Below, in pieces: positions 1-12,400 of a DNA stretch of 64,000 bases. Numbering within the stretch: the first letter of the stretch is position 1; each line of letters opens with the position of its first letter. The position numbers and the translations under genes are program-made. Source of the stretch: Lepeophtheirus salmonis (lineage: Eukaryota; Arthropoda; Copepoda; Siphonostomatoida; Caligidae); contig NC_052138.2 in assembly GCF_016086655.4 (NCBI RefSeq), positions 11,160,001 through 11,224,000 on the forward strand, given 5' to 3'. The notes below the pieces were generated by a model that saw only the letters and a list, made by a program, of their open reading frames with translations, was not told the origin of the DNA and searched no databases.

Positions 1-1015
1 GACCTATTTTTTAAAAAAAGTCTGAGACAATCTGTATTAAATTAAAACATTTAAAATTTATTACGTTATACACTTTCGCTTCCTTGACGTCAATCGAAGT
101 TTCTCATTTCGATGTGAGATTGATAAAATTTGAGTCTGATTAAATAACGCTCAACTATTTGAGATCAATTATTGAGCAAAATATCTTAATAAGATTTTCC
201 TGTAAGGAATCACTTTCAAAGTATTGGACCAAGTCTTATAAGTAGTTATCGTGGGCACTCACTACCCAGTGGTAGTTAGAGTGCAAATATTAAAGGAACA
301 TACCCTATCAAGTTCTTCATTACATAAGTCATATCAGAAAAGAAGACGATATATATAAAAAAAAGAACATGGGATCATTTTGTTAAAAAATTTGGAAAAA
401 TTGGCTCTGTGCAAAAATTATTTTATTTCATAAAAAAAAATTGTGTTCTAAAAACATAAATTATATATTTTGGTTTAAAATTAATTTCCCTTTGGTATGA
501 CCTAATTATCCATGTTACAAACTCTTATAAAAAGCAAATCTTTGTACTTAAAAATGTAATATTGAAAAAATTAATGTACTAAATAAAAAAACACCAAAAC
601 AACTTTAAAAAAAAAAAAAAAGATAACACAATGCCTTTATTTGTGATATCGATGAAAAATATCATCAGGAATATATTTGGAAATAACTTATATAATAAAT
701 CTTTTATAATTTAGCAACAAAAATTGTGTTGCATATCGTTGTTTATTTGTCCCGAATATTTGCAGTAAAGTGAAAAACTAATCAAACTAGTGTTAAATGG
801 GGAGATGAACTTTTGCCCATCCCTGATGCCTTTCAAAGTGAACATAATCCCCATCCCCATTTTTGAGGAATATCTAAGATTTTGATGTTTGGATGTGATT
901 ATGTGGTTCAGGTGCTACAAACCTGGGACAAAGGTATAACGTATTATTTGATATAGGAGTATTTATTATATTTGCAAAATTACATATTGAAACAAAGTCA
1001 TTGATGTCATTCGTC

Positions 1016-1021
1016 TATAAA
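1016..1021 (+). promoter_or_regulatory. Candidate TATA box of the array gene
   Basis: TATAAA in the context GTCTATAAATGTA, 168 nt upstream of the main start codon. A start of transcription about 30 nt downstream would give a 5'UTR containing short upstream ATGs, including the uORF at 1142-1192. The motif recurs in the corresponding place of the other units. A second TATA-like ATAAAAG lies at about 1120 and cannot be excluded. No experimental support. Confidence 0.35.
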
Positions 1022-1141
1022 TGTATTTACATATCAATATTTTTGCAAATGTGTAATTAACAATTGCAAAAACTAAGTTGTGTATGCTTTCCAAACATTG
1101 CTGGATCCATCAAATTAACCATAAAAGCACAGTTTTTCAGC

Positions 1142-1192
1142 ATGAACGCATACATATTGAAAGTACACGCTTTAGCCAAGATATCAATATGA
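1142..1192 (+). other. Upstream ORF overlapping the main start as ATGA
   Basis: An ATG at 1142 opens a 16-codon frame (MNAYILKVHALAKISI) ending in TGA at 1190-1192, so the stop shares ATGA with the main ATG at 1189-1191. The arrangement is present in all eight units (one base differs in unit 8). This geometry is associated with termination-reinitiation in some eukaryotic and viral mRNAs; whether it acts here depends on the true transcription start. Confidence 0.5.
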
Positions 1193-1948
1193 AAGTTATA
1201 TTTTCAAGTTTGATTACAGTTACACTTCTTTTCTTCTCCCAGTGTGAAGCCCAACATGGAATGTAAGTTAGATTCCTTTATCCTCCAACTTTTATTAGAC
1301 TCTCAAATTAACAAACCGAATATCCCATGTTTTTCTATTTAATATCTAAAAAAATTAGACGAGTTAAAAAAATTGAAAAACTTCCCTTACTTTTTGGAAA
1401 TTGGAAGGAAGATACAAAAAATCAAGAAGGATTTGAAAAGTTGACGAATGAACTCAAATATTTATATCCAGTGGGCTCCAATCCTAGTGAAATGAAGATT
1501 GTTTACTTAGAAAAAATTGGAGCATATGCAATCTTTGGACATGGTAATATTATTTTTCTTTTACAAACGTGCATATTTAATCCTTTAAACTCCCTTCACA
1601 TTCAGCCAACGGAATTATGGGTAAGTCTTGCTAAAAATATTCAGATATGACCAAATGTTATATTAATTAAATATTTTAGAACAATCGGGCAAATATTTTA
1701 TATGGCCAATTCGCAGATATTTCACAAATCCAATGCCAAAAAAGAGTACCCGTTTAGGTGATATGAAACTGAAGGGAGAAGTTGATGGTGATAAGCTCCA
1801 TATTCATGTCAGTGATCCAAATTCCAGAGAAGAAGTATTGACCATCACACTATGGGCACAAGAAGTTAGACGTGCCAAGGGATTAACTCTTACGTACAAA
1901 AATCCTAAAACCGGAACAACAGCCCAAACTTATTACACAGATATCTAA
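1189..1948 (+). CDS. Array gene copy 1: small secreted protein, possibly FABP/lipocalin-like (only fully open copy)
   Basis: Four exons joined at GT-AG sites: 1189-1262, 1359-1543, 1606-1620 and 1680-1948; 543 nt, 180 residues. Phases fit exactly: exon 1 leaves AT (codon ATA with exon 2), exon 2 leaves G (GCC with exon 3), exon 3 leaves G (GAA with exon 4). Residues 1-22 are a typical signal peptide (hydrophobic core LITVTLLFF, cleavage near CEA/QHG). The mature part has no cysteine; an N-terminal FGNWKED...GFEKL stretch and a C-terminal run of beta-strand-like segments (GDKLHIHV, VLTITLW, GLTLTYKNP, TAQTYY) loosely resemble the first and last strands of fatty-acid-binding proteins, so a secreted ligand carrier is a tentative guess. 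I do not recognise a close family. I chose the ATG at 1189 because the signal peptide begins there. Several internal stretches could be read in other frames; this is the only frame that keeps all four exons open. Confidence 0.7.
1606..1620 (+). other. 15-nt microexon (exon 3) of the array gene
   Basis: CCAACGGAATTATGG lies between a strong acceptor (TTCACATTCAG) and a strong donor (GTAAGT). It is needed to keep frame between exon 2 and exon 4 and is identical in all eight copies (also 6320, 11048, 15554, 20275, 25002, 29553 and 34255). It adds about five residues (A-N-G-I-M) between the two halves. Confidence 0.7.
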
Positions 1949-1961
1949 AATCGGTCTTAAA

Positions 1962-1967
1962 AATAAA
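1962..1967 (+). terminator. Polyadenylation signal of the array gene
   Basis: AATAAA beginning 14 nt after the stop codon, followed by ATATATATTTATTAG. Present at the same distance in every unit. It implies a very short 3'UTR. Confidence 0.65.
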
Positions 1968-2562
1968 TATATATTTATTAGTTGAATTTTCACATTAATT
2001 ATATTCATACTATAGAATGGGTATATTTTGAGCAAAATAATAAATTACTTCATTATATAAGAGTGTAAATGTTTTATTGCTTACATGAGGAAAAGTAATG
2101 AAGCTGCGTTTTCATTATTACTTAAGATATATAATTTTTTTTTAAATGGTTTCACATAAAAAAGTCCAATACTCAGAGCAGGGTTGACTTAAAGGACTCT
2201 AGGGAAAGAGCAGCCAAGTGAAAATAAAAATTCAATCTAAAAACAATGAAGACTTGTTCCTAACACCGAACTATATTATATATTATTATTATCTTTTCAC
2301 TAGGGGGGAGACGGCCTTTTGAAAGTGGCTGCGTGCCTTGAGGAACATATATCAGCTTCTAATTTTAAGCCAATCAGAATTAAGAACTACTAAACCCTAC
2401 TTTCCTTACCTTGAGTGTCCACTCTTTGCCTAAAGTCCTTTAGTTTGACAAATAGACAACTAAAATCTAACACAAACTATCTATATTTTTCTGCTATTGT
2501 TTGAATATATTTAATATCATTGGTGCTTTTACAAATTAAAAATGAATACATATGTCGCTACT

Positions 2563-2580
2563 GTTGCCGGCTCCGGTAAC
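2563..2580. other. Imperfect 18-nt palindrome GTTGCCGGCTCCGGTAAC in the unit spacer
   Basis: A GC-rich island in an AT-rich spacer, able to pair CCGG with CCGG and GTT with AAC. In unit 8 the assembly gap begins inside it (after GTTGCCG). In unit 6 it is deleted, and in units 3, 5 and 7 the sequence just downstream is deleted or altered. It may be a structural weak point for the DNA or for its assembly. Confidence 0.6.
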
Positions 2581-3718
2581 ATTACATCACCTAAATAGAT
2601 AATTTGAGTGAAATCAATAATTTGATATTGCGGACGCCCTTGTAATACATTGATTCTTATGGAAAATAGGAGGGATGAACAAAGGCAAGGTTTGCCTACA
2701 GCAAACATCAATGCACATTCTTTATTGATTTCTTATAATATCTAAAAACTTTTTTTTTTAACGTGTGAATTCCTTTGAGTGATTATAATGATTGAGATCT
2801 TTGTTTACTCTATTTGTATTCTCAAGCAACACTATATTTGTAATCCTTGACCTTGGTGCGTTTTTTACTCATGTAAATTAGGGTGGCACTTATTGCCTAC
2901 TTTAAAAATCAATGCTCTTATTTTCGGTCTCTCACCCTCTGAATCCGTTTAAGTCAAAATATATTCCATTGACAAAAATTGGATTACTTGAGAGACATTC
3001 AGAGGTTGGTGCCGTTGGTTCTTAAACTTTTGACTAAGATGGTTAATTTATCAACATATACTAACGTTTTTATCTTAGAATACAAATGAAATGTAAAATA
3101 AATGAGCACTGGGTAGAGGGCAAAAAGGGCTGTGCGCAAAGATTTATTTATATATATTTTCCTTGGTTTTTTAAGGAATTTTTTGCAAAACTGAATCTAA
3201 AAATTGAAATTATTTAAAGAAAATTTCAAAAATCTATAGTTATTATAAAAATTAAGTAGAGTTGACTTTTTGTAGGGAGAAAAAGATCGAAAGAAGAATG
3301 CAGGAGTGAAGCATATGTTACTATAGAATTAAGAACCTTGTTATTATCAGCTACATATTATATGATTTAAGTGTAAAATAAAGTTATCTGCTATAAAGAT
3401 GACGACTTTCTACACTTAAAATAGAATGAGAACATGTTAAAATTGATATTGTAATTATATTTAAATAATTTTGCATTTTAAAACAATATACAATACAGAT
3501 AGGTGATAGTTCTGACTTCAGAGGGAGAAGTTAACATACAAACTTACAGAGTTAACATACATGTTTGATGTTTTATTATTATTATTTTAAACATCTTTTC
3601 TTCTCTTTCCTAAGAGCATCTGTAGGTATAAGTTGACAATGTAGTTCTACAATTAATCATTTTTATCAAAGAAATATATTGAAAACAATTAACATAACCA
3701 ATATGCTTTTCCTTTTTT

Positions 3719-3747
3719 AGGAGTGACCGGGATTCGAACTCACACAG
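3719..3747 (-). other. tRNA-like 3' fragment (T-arm and acceptor end)
   Basis: Read on the minus strand, GAGTTCGAATCCCGGTCACTCC matches the T-loop (GTTCGAATC) and 3' acceptor side of a tRNA. No matching 5' acceptor half (GGAGTGA), D-arm or anticodon arm lies upstream on that strand, and the T-stem pairs poorly. It is therefore a tRNA-derived remnant, perhaps the tail of a SINE. It recurs once per unit near 8433, 12960, 17671 (with a 3-nt deletion), 22385, 26933 and 31675. Confidence 0.6.
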
Positions 3748-3942
3748 ACTGACTTAAGCATATTTTATAAAAATTCAAATATCACGGTATTTATTCTCGA
3801 TTTCTCAGAGTTTTCAGTCATAAAATGAAAATAAAATATCTTACAAGAAGGGGAATAATATTAAATGTTGAAAACAAAGTTTCAACATGATTTGTCAAAT
3901 ATGTATGCAACAAATTTGTAAATTAAAAGAAAATACCAATTA

Positions 3943-4517
3943 CCAGGAGCGTGGCCTAATCCAAAAATCTCAAAATCATAATTTTTTCCAAAATATACAG
4001 CTTTTCACAAAGATTAAATTATTTGAAAAGAAATTTCAAATATTTAATTTGTAGAAAAAAATTCCACAGCTATTAGCAAAGAAATTGAATATTTTGGAAA
4101 AAATTTAAAAAATTAAATATTTTGGAAAAAAATTTAAAAATGAAATATTTTGGAAAAATTATTCAAAATCCATATTTATTATCAAAAGAAATGAAATACA
4201 AAAAAATAAATTAGAAATCTACAACTCTTCATAAAATATTTCAATTTTCGGAAAAAAATATAAAATTTAAAAAAATTCAAATATTAATTTTTTAGGAGAA
4301 TAAAATCAAAAATCAATAGTTATTTACATAAAGTTAAAGTTAACATACAAAATATTTGAAAAACTAAATTTTTGGCCAAAAACATTTGAAAAATTAAATT
4401 TTTATTTTTTGGAAAAATATTGAAAAATTAAATCTCAAATATTACATTTTCTTGCAAAGAGTAAACAACACTTGATTTGGGAAGGGCTACAGCCCACCCC
4501 CTGGGAACGCCCTTGAC
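3943..4517. mobile_element. AT-rich non-autonomous transposon-like block in the array unit
   Basis: Begins CCAGGAGCGTGGCC and ends CCCTGGGAACGCCCTTGACC, with many tandem-like segments of the type TTTTGGAAAAAATT...AAAT between. Similar blocks bounded by CAGG-GCGTCCGCAG-like ends occur at 45735-45914, 58830-59262 and 59640-60330, so this is a dispersed family. The ends resemble those of some hAT-type non-autonomous elements; that assignment is inference. Copied along with every array unit. Confidence 0.45.
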
Positions 4518-4712
4518 CTGTGTCTGTAGAAATAAGTTCCATAATCCAAATGAATAATCTGTAGCCAGCAAATTGATTTTCAAGTTATGTATTACTGTCA
4601 TTATGAGAGACATGGAGCAATGATTAAGCAAACGTAAAAAAATTCAACTCTGGATTATTTTTAATTCGATTTTTGAATTATATTAATATTATTTTACTCT
4701 CTCATTATATGT

Positions 4713-7700
4713 GACCTATTTTTTAAAAAAAAAGTCTGAGACAATCTGTATTAAATTAAAACATTTAAAATTTATTACGTTATACACTTTCGCTTCCTTG
4801 ACGTCAATCGAAGTTTCTCATTTCGATGTGAGATTGATAAAATTTGAGTCTGATTAAATAACGCTCAACTATTTGAGATCAATTATTGAGCAAAATATCT
4901 TAATAAGATTTTCCTGTAAGGAATCACTTTCAAAGTATTGGACCAAGTCTTATAAGTAGTTAGTCGTGGGCACTCACTACCCAGTGGTAGTTAGAGTGCA
5001 AATATTAAAGGAACATACCCTATCAAGTTCTTCATTACATAAGTCATATCAGAAAAAGAAGACGATATATATAAAAAAAGGAACATGGGATCATTTTGTT
5101 AAAAATTTGGAAAAATTGGCCCTGTGCAAAAATTATTTTATTTCCCAAAAAAAAAAAATTGTGTTCTAAAAACATAAATTATATATTTTGGTTTAAAATT
5201 AATTTCCCTTTGGTATGACCTAATTATCCATGTTACAAACTCTTATAAAAAAGCAAATCTTTGTACTTAAAAATGTAATATTGAAAAAAATTAATGTACT
5301 AAATAAAAAAACACCAAAACGACTTTAAAAAAAAAAGATAACACAATGCCTTTATTTGTGATATCGATGAAAAATATCATCAGGAATATATTTGGAAATA
5401 ACTTATATAATAAATCTTTTATAATTTAGCAACAAAAAATGGCGTTTGATATCGTTGTATATTTGTCCCGAATATTTGCAGTAAAGTGAAAAACTAATCA
5501 AACTAGTGTTAAATGGGGAGATGAACTTTTGCCCATCCCTGATGCCTTTCAAAGTGAACATAATCCCCATCCCCATTTTTGAGGAATATCTAAGATTTTG
5601 ATGTTTGGATGTGATTATGTGGTTCAGGTGCTACAAACCTGGGACAAAGGTATAACGTATTATTTGATATAGGAGTATTTATTATATTTGCAAAATTACA
5701 TATTGAAACAAAGTCATTGATGTCATTCGTCTATAAATGTATTTACATATCAATATTTTTGCAAATGTGTAATTAACAATTGCAAAAACTAAGTTGTGTA
5801 TGCTTTCCAAACATTGCTGGATCCATCAAATTAACCATAAAAGCACAGTTTTTCAGCATGAACGCATACATATTGAAAGTACACGCTTTAGCCAAGATAT
5901 CAATATGAAAGTTATATTTTCAAGTTTGATTACAGTTACACTTCTTTTCTTCTCCCAGTGTGAAGCCCAACATGGAATGTAAGTTAGATTCCTTCATCCT
6001 CCAACTTTTATTAGACTCTCAAATTAACAAACTGAATATCCCATGTTTTTCTATTTAATATCTAAAAAATTAGACGAGTTAAAAAATTGAAAAACTTCCT
6101 TACTTTTTGGAAATTGGAAGGAAGATACAAATAATCAAGAAGGATTTGAAAAGTTGACGAATGAACTCAAATATTTATATCCAGTGGGCTCCAATCCTAG
6201 TGAAATGAAGATTGTTTACTTAGAAAAAAATTGGAGCATATGCAATCTTTGGACATGGTAATATTATTTTTCTTTTACAAACGTGCATATTTAATCCTTT
6301 AAACTCCCTTCACATTCAGCCAACGGAATTATGGGTAAGTCTTGCTAAAAAATATTCAGATATGACCAAATGTTATATTAATTAAATATTTTAGAACAAT
6401 CGGGCAAATATTTTATATGGCCAATTCGCAGATATTTCACAAATCCAATGCCAAAAAGAGTACCCGTTTAGGTGATATGAAACTGAAGGGAGAAGTTGAT
6501 GGTGATAAGCTCCATATTCATGTCAGTGATCCAAATTCCAGAGAAGAAGTATTGACCATCACACTATGGGCACAAGAAGTTAGACGTGCCAAGGGATTAA
6601 CTCTTACGTACAAAAATCCTAAAACCGGAACAACAGCCCAAACTTATTACACAGATATCTAAAATCGGTCTTAAAAATAAATATATATTTATTAGTTGAA
6701 TTTTCACATTAATTATATTCATACTATAGAATGGGTATATTTTGAGCAAAATAATAAATTACTTCATTATATAAGAGTGTAAATGTTTTATTGCTTACAT
6801 GAGGAAAAGTAATGAAGCTGCGTTTTCATTATTACTTAAGATATATAATTTTTTTTTAAATGGTTTCACATAAAAAAGTCCAATACTCAGAGCAGGGTTG
6901 ACTTAAAGGACTCTAGGGAAAGAGCAGCCAAGTGAAAAATAAAAATTCAATCTAAAAACAATGAAGACTTGTTCCTAACACCGAACTATATTATATATTA
7001 TTATTATCTTTTCACTAGGGGAGACGGCCTTTTGAAAGTGGCTGCGTGCCTTGAGGAACATATATCAGCTTCTAATTTTAAGCCAATCAGAATTAAGAAC
7101 TACTAAACCCTACTTTCCTTACCTTGAGTGTCCACTCTTTGCCTAAAGTCCTTTAGTTTGACAAATAGACAACTAAAATCTAACACAAACTATCTATATT
7201 TTTCTGCTATTGTTTGAATATATTTAATATCATTGGTGCTTTTACAAATTAAAAATGAATACATATGTCGCTACTGTTGCCGGCTCCGGTAACATTACAT
7301 CACCTAAATAGATAATTTGAGTGAAATCAATAATTTGATATTGCGGACGCCCTTGTAATACATTGATTCTTATGGAAAATAGGAGGGATGAACAAAGGCA
7401 AGGTTTGCCTACAGCAAACATCAATGCACATTCTTTATTGATTTCTTATAATATCTAAAAAACTTTTTTTTTAACGTGTGAATTCCTTTGAGTGATTATA
7501 ATGATTGAGATCTTTGTTTACTCTATTTGTATTCTCAAGCAACACTATATTTGTAATCCTTGACCTTGGTGCGTTTTTACTCATGTAAATTAGGGTGGCA
7601 CTTATTGCCTACTTTAAAAAATCAATGCTCTTATTTTCGGTCTCTCACCCTCTGAATCCGTTTAAGTCAAAATATATTCCATTGACAAAAATTGGATTAC

Positions 7701-9441
7701 TTGAGAGACATTCAGAGGTTGGTGCCGTTGGTTCTTAAACTTTTGACTAAGATGGTTAATTTATCAACATATACTAACGTTTTTATTTTAGAATACAAAA
7801 GAAATGAAAAATAAATGAGCACTGGGTAGAGGGCAAAAAGGGCTGTGCGCAAAGATTTATTTATATATATTTTCCCTTGGTTTTTTTGGAATTTTTTGCA
7901 AAGCTGAATCTAAAAATTGAAATTATTTAAAGAAAATTTCAAAAATCTATAGTTATTATAAAAATTAAGTAGAGTTGACTTTTTGTAGGGAGAAAAAGAT
8001 CGAAAGAAGAATGCAGGAATGAAGCATATGTTACTATAGAATTAAGAACCTTGTTATTATCAGCTACATATTATATGATTTAAGTGTAAAATAAAGTTAT
8101 CTGCTATAAAGATGACGACTTTCTACACTTAAAATAGAATGAGAACATGTTAAAATTGATATTGTAATTATATTTAAATAATTTTGCATTTTAAAACAAT
8201 ATACAATACAGATAGGTGATAGTTCTGACTTCAGAGGGAGAAGTTAACATACAAACTTACGCAGTTAACATACATGTTTTATGTTTCATTATTATTATTT
8301 TAAACATCTTTTCTTCTCTTTCCTAAGAGCATCTGTAGGTATAAGTTGACAATGTAGTTCTACAATTAATCATTTTTATCAAAGAAATATATTGAAAACA
8401 ATTAACATAACCAATATGCTTTTCCTTTTTTAGGAGTGACCGGGATTCGAACTCACACAGACTGACTTAAGCATATTTTATAAAAATTCAAATATCACGG
8501 TATTTATTCTCGATTTCTCAGAGTTTTCAGTCATAAAATGAAAATAAAATATCTTACAAGAAGGGGAATAATATTAAATGTTGAAAACAAAGTTTCAACA
8601 TGATTTGTCAAATATGTATGCAACAAATTTGTAAATTAAAAGAAAATACCAATTACCAGGAGCGTGGCCTAATCCAAAAATCTCAAAATCATAATTTTTT
8701 CCAAAAATATACAGCTTTTCACAAAAGATTAAATTATTTGAAAAGAAATTTCAAATATTTAATTTGTAGAAAAAAATTCCACAGCTATTAGCAAAGAAAT
8801 TGAATATTTTGGAAAAAAAAATTAAAAAATTAAATATTTTGGAAAAAAATTTAAAAAATGAAATATTTTGGAAAAATTATTCAAAATCCATATTTATTAT
8901 CACAAGAAATGAAATACAAAAAAAATAAATTAGAAATCTACAACTCTTCATAAAATATTTCAATTTTCGGGAAAAAATTTGAAATATAAATTTTATAAAA
9001 AAATTCAAATATTAATTTTTAGGAGAATAAAATCAAAAATCAATAGTTATTTACATAAAGTTAAAGTTAACATACAAAATATTTGAAAAACTAAATTTTT
9101 GGCCAAAAACATTTGAAAAATTAAATTTTTATTTTTTTGGAAAAATATTGAAAAATTAAATCTCAAATATTACATTTTCTTGCAAAGAGTAAACAACACT
9201 TGATTTGGGAAGGGCTACAGCCCACCCCCTGGGAACGCCCTTGACCTGTGTCTGTAGAAATAAGTTCCATAATCCAAATGAATAATCTGTAGCCAGCAAA
9301 TTGATTTTCTAGTTATGTATTACTGTCATTATGAGAGACATGGAGCAATGATTAAGCAAACGTAAAAAAATTCAACTCTGGATTATTTTTAATTCGATTT
9401 TTCGAATTATATGAATATTATTTTACTCTCTCATTATATGT
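4713..9441 (+). repeat. Tandem array unit 2 (complete, 4729 bp)
   Basis: Same order of elements as unit 1, differing by scattered substitutions and homopolymer-length changes. Carries gene copy 2 (5905-6661), the palindrome near 7279, the tRNA-like fragment near 8433 and the AT-rich block up to about 9247. Confidence 0.95.
5905..6661 (+). pseudogene. Array gene copy 2 (frame broken as read)
   Basis: Exons at 5905-5978, 6074-6257, 6320-6334 and 6395-6661 by comparison with copy 1; all splice signals are kept. Exon 2 has one A too few in an A-run, CTTCC for CTTCCC, and one A too many near its end; exon 4 has one A too few before GAGTACC. Each is a 1-nt change in a homopolymer. Either the copy is dead or the assembly consensus is wrong at homopolymers. 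The signal peptide and the last 70 codons are otherwise identical to copy 1. Confidence 0.6.
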
Positions 9442-12400
9442 GACTTATTTTTTGAAAAAAAAAGTCTGAGACAATCTGTATTAAATTAAAACATTTAAAA
9501 TTTATTACGTTATACACTTTCGCTTCCTTGACGTCAATCGAAGTTTCTCATTTCGATGTGAGATTGATAAAATTTGAGTCTAATTAAACAACGCTCAACT
9601 ATTTGAGATCAATTATTGAGCAAAATATCTTAATAAGATTTTCCTGTAAGGAATCACTTTCAAAGTATTGGACCAAGTCTTATAAGTAGTTAGTCGTGGG
9701 CACTCACTACCCAGTGGTAGTTAGAGTGCAAATATTAAAGGAACATACCCTATCAAGCTCTTCATTACATAAGTTATCTGAGAAAAAGAAGACGATATAT
9801 ATATAAAAAAAAGGACATGGGATCATTTTGTTATAAAAATTTGGAAAAATTAGCCCTGTGCAAAAATTATTTTATTTCCCAAAAAAAAATTGTGTTCTAA
9901 AAAACATAATTATATATTTTCGTTTAAAATTAATTTCCCTTTGGTATGACCTAATTATCCATGTTACAAACTCTTATAAAAGCAAATCTTTGTACTTAAA
10001 AATGTAATATTGAAAAAAATTAATGTACTAAATAAAAAAAACACCAAAACAACTTTAAAAAAAAAAAGATAACACAATGCCTTTATTTGTGATATCGATG
10101 AAAAATATCATCAGGAATATATTTGGAAATAACTTATATAATAAATCTTTTATAATTTAGCAACAAAAATTGGCGTTTGATATCGTTGTATATTTGTCCC
10201 GAATATTTGCAGTAAAGTGAAAAACTAATCAAACTAGTGTTAAATGGGGAGATGAACTTTTGTCCATCCCTGATGCCTTTCAATGTGAACATAATCTCCA
10301 TCCCCATTTTTGAGGAATATCTAAGATTTTGATGTTTGGATGTGATTATGTGGTTCAGGTGCTGCAAACCTGGGACAAGGTATAACGTATTATTTGATAT
10401 AGGAGTATTTATTATATTTGCAAAATTACATATTGAAACAAAGTCATTGATGTCATTCGTCTATAAATGTATTTACATATCAATATTTTTGCAAATGTAA
10501 TTAACAATTGCAAAACTAAGTTGTGTATGCTTTCCAAACATTGCTGGATCCATCAAATTAACCATAAAAGCACAGTTTTTCAGCATGAACGCATACATAT
10601 TGAAAGTACACGCTTTAGCCAAGATATCAATATGAAAGTTATATTTTCAAGTTTGATTACAGTTACACTTCTTTTCTTCTCCCAGTGTGAAGCCCAACAT
10701 GGAATGTAAGTTAGATTCCTTCATCCTCCAACTTTTATTAGACTCTCAAATTAACAAACTGAATATCCCATGTTTTCTATTTAATATCTAAAAAATTAGA
10801 CGAGTTAAAAAATTGGAAAAACTTCCCTTACTTTTTGGAAATTGGAAGGAAGATACAAATAATCAAGAAGGATTTGAAAAGTTGACGAATGAACTCAAAT
10901 ATTTATATCCAGTGGGCTCCAATCCTAGTGAAATGAAGATTGTTTACTTAGAAAAAAATTGGAGCATATGCAATCTTTGGACATGGTAATATTATTTTTC
11001 TTTTACAAACGTGCATATTTAATCCTTTAAACTCCCTTCACATTCAGCCAACGGAATTATGGGTAAGTCTTGCTAAAAAATATTCAGATATGACCAAATG
11101 TTATATTAATTAAATATTTTAGAACAATCGGGCAAATATTTTAGATATGGCCAATTCGCAGATATTTCACAAATCCAATGCCAAAAAAGAGTACCCGTTT
11201 AGGTGATATGAAACTGAAGGGAGAAGTTGATGGTGATAAGCTCCATATTCATGTCAGTGATCCAAATTCCAGAGAAGAAGTATTGACCATCACACTATGG
11301 GCAGAAAAAGTTAGACGTGCCAAGGGATTAACTCTTACGTACAAAAATCCTAAAACCGGAACAACAGCCCAAACTTATTACATAGATATCTAAAATCAGT
11401 CTTAAAAATAAATATATATTTATTAGTTGAATTTTCACATTAATTATATTCATACTATAGAATGGGTATATTTTGAGGTTGACTTAAAGGACTCTAGGAA
11501 AGAGCAGCCAAGTGAAAAATAAAAATTCAATCTAAAAACAATGAAAACTTGTTCTAACACCGAACTATATTATATATTATTATTATCTTTTCACTAGGGG
11601 GGAGACGGCCTTTTGAAAGTGGCTGCGTGCCTTGAGGAACATATATCAGCTTCTAATTTTAAGCCAATCAGAATTAAGAACTACTAAACCCTACTTTCCT
11701 TACCTTGAGTGTCCACTCTTTGCCTAAAGTCCTTTAGTTTGACAAATAGACAACTAAAATCTAACACAAACTATCTATATTTTTCTGTTATTGTTTGAAT
11801 ATATTTAATATCATTGGTGCTTTTACAAATTAAAAATGAATACATATGTCGCTACTGTTGCCGGCTCCGGTAACATTACATCACCTAAATAGATAATTTT
11901 GAGTGAAATCAATAATTTGATATTGCGGACGCCCTTGTAATACATTGATTCTATGGAAATAGGAGGGATGAACATTATAATATCTAAAAACTTTTTTTTA
12001 ACGTGTGAATTCCTTTGAGTGATTATAATGATTGAGATCTTTGTTTACTCTATTTGTATTCTCAAGCAACACTATATTTGTAATCCTTGACCTTGGTGCG
12101 TTTTTTACTCATGTAAATTAGGTGGCACTTATTGCCTACTTTAAAAATCAATGCTCTTATTTTCGGTCTCTCACCCTCTGAATCCGTTTAAGTCAAAATA
12201 TATTCCATTGACAAAAATTGGATTACTTGAGAGACATTCAGAGGTTGGTGCCGTTGGTTCTAAACTTTTTGACTAAGATGGTTAATTTATCAACATATAC
12301 TAACGTTTTTATCTTAGAATACAAAATGAAATGTAAAATAAATGAGCACTGGGTAGAGGGCAAAAAGGGCTGTGCAAAGATTTATTTATATATATTTTCC

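Larger units (their letters stand above)
1..4712 (+). repeat. Tandem array unit 1 (complete, 4712 bp)
   Basis: First complete unit of a head-to-tail array. I set the unit boundary at the sequence GACCTATTTTTT followed by AGTCTGAGACAATCTG because the window opens there; the true duplication boundary is unknown. The same sequence order recurs at 4713, 9442, 13956, 18671, 23397, 27937 and 32690. Layout of the unit: non-coding about 1 kb, secreted-protein gene (1189-1948), non-coding about 1.8 kb with a palindrome at 2563-2580, a tRNA-like fragment (3719-3747), and an AT-rich transposon-like block (3943-4517). By eye the units are nearly identical apart from single-base indels. Confidence 0.95.

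Noticed and set aside
2529..2711. A 60-codon minus-strand open frame repeated in several array units (also 7242-7424 and 16480-16662)
   Set aside because: It spans the palindrome and a variable non-coding segment, is destroyed in units 3, 5, 6, 7 and 8 without compensation, and has no protein-like pattern. Its repetition only reflects the unit.
3719..3790. A complete tRNA gene on the minus strand
   Set aside because: Only the T-arm and 3' acceptor side are present; no D-arm, anticodon arm or 5' acceptor half could be found.
8600..8791. 63-codon plus-strand frame rich in K, N and F in array units 2 and 7
   Set aside because: Lies in the AT-rich transposon-like block and is absent from other units because of A-run length changes.
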